64,000 nucleotides of DNA, from the NCBI GenBank assembly GCA_030762175.1, contig CM060833.1:2048501-2112500 (forward strand), in the 5' to 3' direction. The stretch comes from Metallyticus violacea. Its lineage: Eukaryota > Arthropoda > Insecta > Mantodea > Metallyticidae. The translations under genes and the position numbers were made by a program. The notes under the pieces are model-generated. The model searched no databases. It saw nothing but the letters and a program-made list of their open reading frames with translations, and had not been told where the DNA came from. This document shows, piece after piece, positions 56,801 through 64,000 of the stretch; within the stretch, counting starts at the first letter, position 1, and each line of letters starts with the position of its first letter.

Positions 56801-57393
56801 TAATTTGTTAAGTAATAAGCATCTTAATTTGGTTTACATGTTGTATGGTTGATCTGTTTTATTGTTTTACCCTCCTACTAATCACCGAGACCCGGTTGGC
56901 TGGCTAACCGGCTAAGGAACGGAGCGCTTGCCCAAAGCCGAAACACTCCGGAGGAAATCAAAGCGGGTCGCACGATATTACAGAGATATGCTGAAAATTT
57001 GCGAGGTTATATCACACTCAAAAGGCGCAACATGCTGAATGCTACACGCACACGTTGTTGCTCTATATCTCACAAAAATCAACATGAAGTGTGTCCTTCA
57101 CCCTCCCTATAGTCCAGATTTAGCCCCGAATGACTTTTTAGCTTTCTTCAAATTTAAGAAACATCGTCATGGGAGGAATTTGTCATCATCAAAGGAAATG
57201 GTGAAGGCTGCGGAGGCAATTTTGAAGGACCTGTCTAAAAAAAGGCTTTCAGCGTTTCTTCGAAGACTGGCAGAAACGCTAGGACAGGTACATTGCATTC
57301 AACTGGGGATCTTTGAGAAAGATCATCAAAATTATGAAGACGAGTAAAGATATGTTGTCTAAAAAAATGCGCATTTTTAATTGAACAGCCCTC

Positions 57394-58688
57394 ATAAAAA
57401 TGCGTTAAAGGACCACCGTGTAAGGGACCTTGTGCTCGCGAACTGCTGTTGTGACCAGTACATTGGTTGAATTCAAGGATGATAGGAAATCAGTTAGCTG
57501 AACTGCCCGTGCATTAAACAGTGGAAGTGAAAACAGTACAGTGATACCCTCTGTGGGTGGGTTGTTATGATGATACTGAAACAATAGCGCATCGCATCGA
57601 TAACAAAAGGCCTAACTGAAACATCGCGGTGTATGAAGGCCTGCAATAAACCAGAGAGATTAGGTGGTTTATTGTTGTGAAACATTCCTGACAGAGACGG
57701 GATACTGTGCCAGGGTGGTTGCAGCTCTACCAACATTCAACTTAAAACCGCCCGACTCATACTAAATTACTTTTTAACAGAATATATTTGTGTACTTACA
57801 TATTGGGTTCTTTTAAACGAAATGAAAACTGTGGAAATTTTGATTTTATAACGTCTTTATTGTCAGGCATGTAAAATCTTCCATACATTTCGTTTACCCT
57901 TATCTATAGAAGCATATGTTACCTTAGTGAAAAACTAAAGGATATCAACTATCTGTTGGCACGTGAAGAGCCTTATTGTTATACTTTGTGTCTTCTACAC
58001 TTGCAGCTGTATTGCTTGTATTAATCATGCTGAGGTAATTTGTGTAGATCTGTCTACAATATCAGTATAATTTTGAATATATTTTTATATAATTCAGGAA
58101 ATTAGTTTGCCTAAATATGTGACACAATAGTAGTGATAATAAACCCGTCCCATCCCGTCGAATGTCTAGTGTAACTGTTTCGTCTAAACAGCTACATCCG
58201 GCAGTTGTCACTGTTACTTTTGTACATCACGACTGAGAAGAAGCTGTGAATATTTCCTGTTTCTCATATTATTAAGAATACCCGAGAGTGCCTCAATTAA
58301 TAAATAAATTCCTTCACTTGCACGCTCGATCTCTGTTATTAAAGAGACGTGACCAAGTTGTTTTCCTGAGATACATGGCATACTTCACACGTAATAGCTG
58401 GGCGACTGTAGTCTGCAGTCCAGGGGCAAAGGTCATTAAGGCTTGTCCCGTTTGTATGGCCGTCACGCAGGGGCTGCGTAAACTGAGCGATTTCAAGTTC
58501 TTAACTTTATTTTATTTTTGGTACCAGAAAGTATAATCAATGAAGATTTGAAGAAATATTTTAAAAATCTTTTCACAGGTAGACCGTAATTGTGCGGATT
58601 AGCTAAAAGTTAACAGACATGCACACACAGCTTTAGGTTTTTGACCTCGGTTAATCGTTTATTAATTGAATGCAAACTTTCCATGATA
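57394..58688. other. Non-coding DNA without recognised features
   Basis: No exon or repeat family identified. Open frames at 57494-57736 (-) and 58288-58536 (+) lack family signatures. Confidence 0.5.
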
Positions 58689-58689
58689 A

Positions 58690-58944
58690 AAAAATCTTCC
58701 CAACACGAAATTCAAAAATAATTTAAAAATTCCTAATTAATTAATTAAATAAATTATGGTATTACTGTTTGCTATCAGCATGTCAAATTCTGAAGCTAAC
58801 AAAAAAAATCCCTTCAAAATCACTTGAAAATTAATATCTATACCGATATCTCTCTATTTTTTAAAAGTAAGAAGAACAAAATTAGAATTCCTGTTATCCA
58901 TAAGTATTACAATAGAGAAACCATGTTTTTAGAATTCTTCTTCG

Positions 58945-58978
<34 letters not shown>

Positions 58979-59975
58979 GTTGTTGTTGTTGTTGTTGAGA
59001 TTAAATCATAAAAATTCATGATATATAATTAAATGAAATATACGATCACTGATAGACAAAGTTATACTATGTGTGTATTTTTAAACATTTAAACATTAAG
59101 GATGATATCATTAACTATAATGATATCATCTTTACTTTCACTAAAATAGAGAGAAATAGCAGAAAGTTTCGAGTTACATGTACTAAGCAAACATAACAAA
59201 CAACAATAAACAATCGAAAGTTCCATGATTTTCATTAGATTTGAAATTTAATTTAAATGTTATTAACATGTAACACAAACGATTTCTAAAGGTTATTACA
59301 GAGCGCTCTTACATACAAATATAATTTTCAAACAAACATATTAGATTAATATTTCATATTTGCAATCTTTTGTCAAATATAAAACATGTGCGTTTTTATA
59401 AATACAGTTTATATGTTGAATTAATTTGTTCTTATTTTAAAACAATATAGAGAAAATTAAACGCAAGAGTGCTTTTAAAATTTCTGTTTTCAGATATATT
59501 ACTATACCTAATAGTTCAATTTATTTAATTTTCATCTTATTTTATTTAAATGGTACTTTTATACCCATAATAAGCTCGAAACCTATTCATTTGATTTCGC
59601 TTATTGTCGGAAATTATTTTTATTAGTTTATTTGAATAGCATACACCCAATTTAGTTCAGAAAATATAAAAATTGCGACCGCTAGAGCGATTTTTAAATT
59701 CTACCTTTAAATTATCCCCACCCCCAATTATCCATTTTGTTTGTTAACGACTAGAAGGGTAGTTTGTTAATTGATGAATTTTGCTGATGAAAAAAAATTG
59801 TTGTCATAGAGCGTTAACTTTTACTTTATACACTTTGGATTAACCCCCGCCCGTCCTAATGGCCCAACTTTACTTTGCTGGTTTTTGAACTGGACGAATC
59901 GTTTGTTAATTGATGCTTATATGCAGCGTTTCGTTGAGAAAAAGCAAAAATTGGGACCACCAGAGCATTAAAGGC
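58690..59975 (-). repeat. Tandem-repeat family copy F, longest uninterrupted copy
   Basis: Read on -, it begins next to CA/TG-rich DNA at about 59975 and carries three to four decayed ~145-bp units (GCGATTTTTAAATTC and GACCGCTAGAG at 59675-59700 mark unit starts in complement). It continues through GCGCTCTGTAATAACCTTTA, ATGTTAATAACATTTAAATT and GTGAAAGTAAAGATGATATC to an (AAC)n(AAT)n tract at 58946-58998. It goes on to about 58690 with AGTGATTTTGAAGGG and AATACCATAATTTATTTAA, matching copy C. It shows that the tandem units and the tail form one element. Confidence 0.85.
58946..58998. repeat. (TTA)n(TTG)n microsatellite in copy F
   Basis: Equivalent in position to the AAT tracts of copies C and D, expanded and partly converted to TTG here. 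Confidence 0.95.
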
Positions 59976-60014
59976 GCAAGCACACACACACACAACTGAA
60001 ATAACAATAACTAG

Positions 60015-60090
60015 ACAAGCAGAAAAGGGTAAAACACTAAGAAAAAGTCACAGATTAGTAATAATTACTATATTTCGAACTGCTTGAGTT

Positions 60091-60138
<48 letters not shown>

Positions 60139-60285
60139 AACACTTGACAATGTAACAAACTAACAGTAATTATAACAGTAGAGAGGATCAAACACTAAGA
60201 GAAAGTCACACTTGAAATCGATATATTTCGAACTCGTTGAGTTATTCTATGCCATATAATATAATATATATATATATATAGATAA
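60015..60285. repeat. Pair of ~75-bp direct repeats each followed by (TA)n
   Basis: AACACTAAGAAAAAGTCACA, then ATATTTCGAACTGCTTGAGT (60032-60090) recurs as AACACTAAGAGAAAGTCACA, then ATATTTCGAACTCGTTGAGT (60190-60243). Each copy leads into a TA run (60092-60134 and 60255-60281). This is a two-unit tandem duplication of about 157 bp. Confidence 0.75.
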
Positions 60286-60289
60286 TATA

Positions 60290-62004
60290 CATATTCATTG
60301 CTTTTTTCGGTGCCTAGTTGGTAAAGTCGATGAAGATTTGGAGAAACTTTTCAAAAATATTTTCATGGTTACAACTTTAGTTTCATTCCTTCGGAAATTG
60401 GTAAAAGAATTTTAAGATACAAAAATGTAACCGTTTTCATGCTCTTGATTAGCAACTTTTCCACTTATTAACCTCTGTTTGGTTCATCAGTATATTTTTG
60501 AAACATTTGCTCACATTTTTTGTTAACTATTTTCCCTCTTCTTAAGCAAGTGCATAAAACCTTTAGTCTCATTTTATACAGCAGAACGAAAGCCAAAAAA
60601 CAGCATATTTTTAAATTTGCAGCCCCAATTGATTCAAAGTTAATGTAGCAGGAGACGACAGAAATTTCAATTAAAGCTGTTCAGTTCTCTGCGTGGTTCG
60701 CGTAAATGTTGCGATCGATGCGTCAGGATGAACCAGTTCGGACGTGTCTTCACTTCAGGATCTGAAATACAGCTGTCGTCGAGTCAGTTCTGAGTTCTGT
60801 CCACAAGGTCAACAATCCTGCATTCAAATCATTCCTCGAGTATTACATGCAGAGGTCAGAATCAAATGAGAATACCCTGAGAAAAAAGCCAATTTATGCG
60901 AATATTTTCGAGAAAACAAAAGAGATGGTCGGCAAAGGCTCATGTTAGATGATACGTTGCAAAGCTATGGTGAAACCCAAGCTGTTTGAGATGTGCCACA
61001 CACAGTAATGTGTTTATTAATGAATGCCGGAGTGCTTGTGGTGGCTGATCAAATATGCTACACGCTTTCGGATTTCCAACATTTGAAAGTCATGAACCCT
61101 AATCAGCCAAGCGACATGTATTACACCGTTGTATGAAAGAGAAAGGGAGGAATACAATAGAATAAATTTCTGCATTGTTGCTTTGAAAAAAATTCTTGCA
61201 AAGGCCCAAAATCGTCAACCTTCTTATAGGGCTCACCTACCACAATTTTCGATCATAACCAGGGTGGGCATCTGCATAAGATTCGCACATTTTCTCGTGC
61301 AAAAACTTCGTAAAAATCAACAGCTTCATATGTGCCCTAGATTGTGACATGTCTCCACATCCACGCATGCCCAACAGTAAATTTTTTTAGATAATTATTA
61401 AATATACAGCTTATAGTAGCAAACGGGAACATTTCATTGCTAAATTGTATTCATGGCTGTCTGGACGTTTGACTCTATGGCAGTAAGGAAAATGTTCCCT
61501 TTTGTCATTTTTTGTGTTTCTTCTGCTGGTAATGGCCAGAGCGACGGGTCTCTCTATTATAACAAAGCTAAGTGCTTGCAGGTGGCAGAACAAAAGATCA
61601 TTTTGTATCTTAGTTACTGAAGATGCTCCAAAATTCGTTTATGGTAGGAGGCGGAGCAGGTGTCGTCGATAAAATCGTTACATCGTATGACGAGGAACTC
61701 TTCAATAAAGCGTCGGAAAGGCTTATTTAAAATAAGCACGTTTGGGAGTCCAAGAACTCACCAATAATATTTAAATATTTCAAAGGCTCAGGGAAGCAGT
61801 GGGAGCTGTGCTGTGAACCCCACGTAACGCTTTGAAACCACGTGGCGACGTTTGAATTTCAAATATAAGGAGAAACAGCCGAGTAAAAGCACGATTTACT
61901 ATCAGACAGTTTTTACCAGATGACAGTCGCAGTTCAGATCAGGAAGTTAAGGCAATAAGACGCTTCTCAGTATTAAATTCCATTCATTCACATGTAAGTT
62001 CTTC
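60290..62004. other. Non-coding DNA without recognised features
   Basis: Moderately complex sequence from 60640 to 61990 has some open frames (for example 61129-61347), but no family pattern, inverted ends or splice structure I can support. Confidence 0.4.
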
Positions 62005-62017
62005 AGTTATACATTCG

Positions 62018-62275
62018 ACTCGTGAGCGGGAGGTCTGCGGTTCGAATCCCGCCAGGACCGTCCTCCCTGACTGGGGTTTTTTCCAGGTTTTCCTCAGTCT
62101 TCATAACTGGCAAATGCCGGGGAGGTACCTAAACTTAGGCCTGGAACGCTTCCTTCCTTAAAAAAAAAAAAATCCTTTCCGAATTGATCATTTCATCTCA
62201 TGTATCATCAGTGTCCACCGCCTGTGGTGCCTCAGTAGTGAAAACGGGCGTTAAACACTACTAAAAAAAAAAAAA
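62018..62275 (+). repeat. SINE family 1, 5'-truncated, with perfect 13-bp duplication
   Basis: It begins inside the tRNA-like head at ACTCGTGAGCGGG and is otherwise nearly identical to the 40897 copy. Identical 13-bp repeats AGTTATACATTCG at 62005-62017 and 62276-62288 flank it. Near-identity and intact duplications indicate a recent insertion. Confidence 0.93.
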
Positions 62276-62288
62276 AGTTATACATTCG

Positions 62289-62905
62289 CTCAGTCGTACA
62301 TACGTTTCGCTCGTTCTCTGATGATCAACATCGCATTACCAGGGGCAGTAGACGAGAGACACACAGATGCAGCACGTGTCATCAAAGTTATAGAGATAAC
62401 GAAGCAGGTGACCGATAGCTAGTGTAGTCTGATAAAACAATTCAATGTCGTGTGATTTAAACCTCCCCTCTCCATCTCCCTCCTCCCTTGACCAACAAAA
62501 CACAAAAGGCGACTTCGGACCGCAGAACGACCCGGGGAATGAAGTGGAACCCTCTGGCCAACGACTACAACTTCAGCATATAAAAACCGCTTCAAGATTC
62601 AACGGTCTAAACAGCCCTCAAGCGTGTCCAATAATTGCTTAACGACAAAGACCTGGAGTTGGATTTTTACAGTACATTTGCCTGATATGACTCAGAGTTT
62701 AGAAGAAGGAACAATGGGAGAAGCTGATAACTGTCAGGCGGATTTGCCAAAGGCAATGTTAAATTCATTTTAGAACAATCCGGCTTTAGAAGCCTTTGTT
62801 AACTTGCACTGTTCCCTCTTTGTGTGTGTTTACAAAATATACTCCATTAGTTTGAAAAAAATTCTCCGTATAAAAGGATTCCCTAAGTTTACATTTTTTT
62901 TAATG
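62289..62905. other. Non-coding DNA without recognised features
   Basis: A 65-codon frame at 62445-62642 with a TATAAAA-like motif near 62579 shows no family signature. No repeats. Confidence 0.4.
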
Positions 62906-62909
62906 GTGA

Positions 62910-63147
62910 TTAACGCCCGGTTTTACTAAAGAGACACCACAGACTGTGAACACTGTTGAAAGATGAAATGAAATGATACATTGGGAAAGGGTTTTCGTTT
63001 CAGGCCTAAGTTTAGTGTACCTCCCCGGTATTTGCTATTTATACTTAAGGAAAATCTGGAAAAACCTCAGTCAGGGAGGAATCGCACCTCAGACCTCCCG
63101 CTCACGAGTTCGCGCCTTAACGACCTCGGCTATCCGTGGCAGCGATT
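62910..63147 (-). repeat. SINE family 1, diverged copy
   Basis: On - the head reads CCACGGATAGCCGAGGTCGT and the B-box is damaged (AGGTGCGATTCC). The body has a deletion where the internal A-run and CTTCCTTCC normally lie. The 3' end GGGCGTTAATCACC is present. Confidence 0.85.
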
Positions 63148-63149
63148 TA

Positions 63150-63880
63150 CATAGGATGATATGCGTAATGCAGTATAAAAAATTCGGACGTTTCCTTCCT
63201 AAATATGGATTATTTAAGGTTATTTGTTATAGTGTTGAATAAATAATATTAATGTAGCTGGTTTAGACCTGAATAAAAGTGTTTAACCTTATTAATTTTC
63301 AGAAAATTTTCATTCACCCTTTCAACTATAATTTTGTACCTTAAAATCCGCTCTGTGTTTATAATTTATTATTGCTTTCTTAATTTTTGAGGCTAATGTT
63401 TCTCTTATTAAATAGTTTAATGTTAAATCTTAAAACGATACAGTGAAAACACAGGTCACTTATGTTTTTAATTAAAATAAGGTAATTAATTATTTTTCCA
63501 CAAACACTACACACTTAACTGCAAAAAGCGATAGTTTAACAATTACTAGTTTAAATGAACGAAGAATAAAATAATTAATGAAATATACAGCAAGTGACCT
63601 AGATGGTTTAATCTCCAGCTGAGCATCTCAGAGTTGCCTCAAGGAGGGGGCAGCATCTTCCCCGTCTCTCGGGTGCCATTCAGCCCAACCCGCTTTACAT
63701 TATGTAACAATGCACTTCTTCCTGTTGCCGTGACAACCCGTCCCTTAGCGGCCTGTTGCAGAGCACTCAGATACTCTCAACTAGAAGCAGCATTGTTAAC
63801 GACACTACATTCAATTAGCTGCCTTACAATCGAACCCCGAACTTCGGCTCCTTTGAGGATATACGTCCAGGATATCCGAT
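63150..63880. other. AT-rich then moderately GC-rich non-coding DNA
   Basis: Nothing recognised to about 63630. From there to 63880 composition is more balanced and a 107-codon frame runs into the sequence below, but without domain signature. Confidence 0.4.
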
Positions 63881-63882
63881 AC

Positions 63883-64000
63883 AGGATGTTTCACAAGAGA
63901 GATATACTTAACGCTGGAAGGTATTTTGGGGGGAAACCATCCTCTTCTATTATGTAGTACTTCATTTGTTTTACAGAAGTGTGGGTTGCTATGGTTACAA
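63883..64000. mobile_element. Possible DNA-transposon left end, cut by window edge
   Basis: TACAGGATGTTTCACAAGAG has the look of a TA-bordered mariner/Tc1 terminus, similar in style to the TACAGGATGAGCCAATTATA junction at 15820. The rest lies outside the window, so this is tentative. Confidence 0.3.

Larger units (their letters stand above)
54863..57391 (+). mobile_element. Mariner-like element enlarged by nested insertions
   Basis: The ends are GGGCTGTTCAATAAAGAA at 54863 and, inverted, GGGCTGTTCAATTAAAAATG from 57391. The + strand retains an HTH segment TLRTLSEILKLSLGTT near 55270 and, after about 1.7 kb of inserted DNA, a C-terminal half at 57039-57347 (VVALYLTKINMKCVLHPPYS then PDLAPNDFLAFFKF), where the third catalytic acid is Asp in NDF. 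Nested inside are a 32-bp SINE 2 stub (55234-55265), SINE 1 (55425-55690), A-rich simple sequence and another transposase fragment. The catalytic centre is lost. Confidence 0.75.

Noticed and set aside
56885..56985. tRNA-like CCGGTTGGCTGGCTAACCGG segment
   Set aside because: Has an A-box-like look but no B box and no repeat partner; not enough to call a SINE.
63634..63957. 107-codon frame at the window end
   Set aside because: Runs into a probable transposon terminus at 63883; no recognisable domain.

Overview
The window looks like intergenic and intronic DNA of an insect with a large, repeat-rich genome. The evidence is AT-rich composition, abundant mariner/Tc1-like relics including the HTH (DUF4817-type) kind common in insects, tRNA-derived SINEs with target-site duplications, jockey/R1-like LINE debris, and splice signals flanking GC-richer coding-like blocks. 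No bacterial or viral gene organisation is present. A hemimetabolous (cockroach- or cricket-like) host is only a guess.

The best candidate for a host gene lies on the + strand between about 10.4 and 23.8 kb. Three exons (10776-10824, 19528-19695, 23405-23526) have good splice signals and all junctions are phase 1. They join without a frameshift into a 112-residue single-pass membrane protein: signal peptide, short Gly/Pro/Arg-rich ectodomain, one transmembrane helix, short tail. The terminal TAG is followed in the same frame by 76 sense codons in a GC-rich block that ends near the next TAG, so stop-codon readthrough is a serious possibility. Just upstream of exon 3 is an in-frame tandem copy of the membrane-helix coding sequence with its own acceptor. 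I do not recognise the protein. A second, weaker candidate is a two-exon reading frame on the - strand at 8638-9118.

The rest is mostly mobile DNA. 0-10 kb: LINE debris, SINEs, a mariner relic, and a 777-bp element with near-identical 108-bp inverted ends hosting a SINE. 10-24 kb: introns of the candidate gene, holding two adjacent mariner-like elements (15.2-17.5 kb), a copy of a ~145-bp tandem-repeat family, a 69/80-bp hairpin-rich minisatellite starting just after the exon 2 donor, and another mariner. 24-36 kb: scattered transposase relics in AT-rich DNA. 36-46 kb: more of the ~145-bp family, a transposon-derived DUF7869-like pseudogene, SINEs, a LINE end. 47-53 kb: a hAT relic, an element with ~170-bp inverted ends, and a mariner with recognisable transposase. 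54-64 kb: LINE relic, a mariner carrying nested SINE insertions, another long copy of the ~145-bp family, and SINEs including a fresh-looking copy with a perfect 13-bp duplication.

Functional statements come from reading translations and aligning repeats by eye. Coordinates of degraded elements are approximate.
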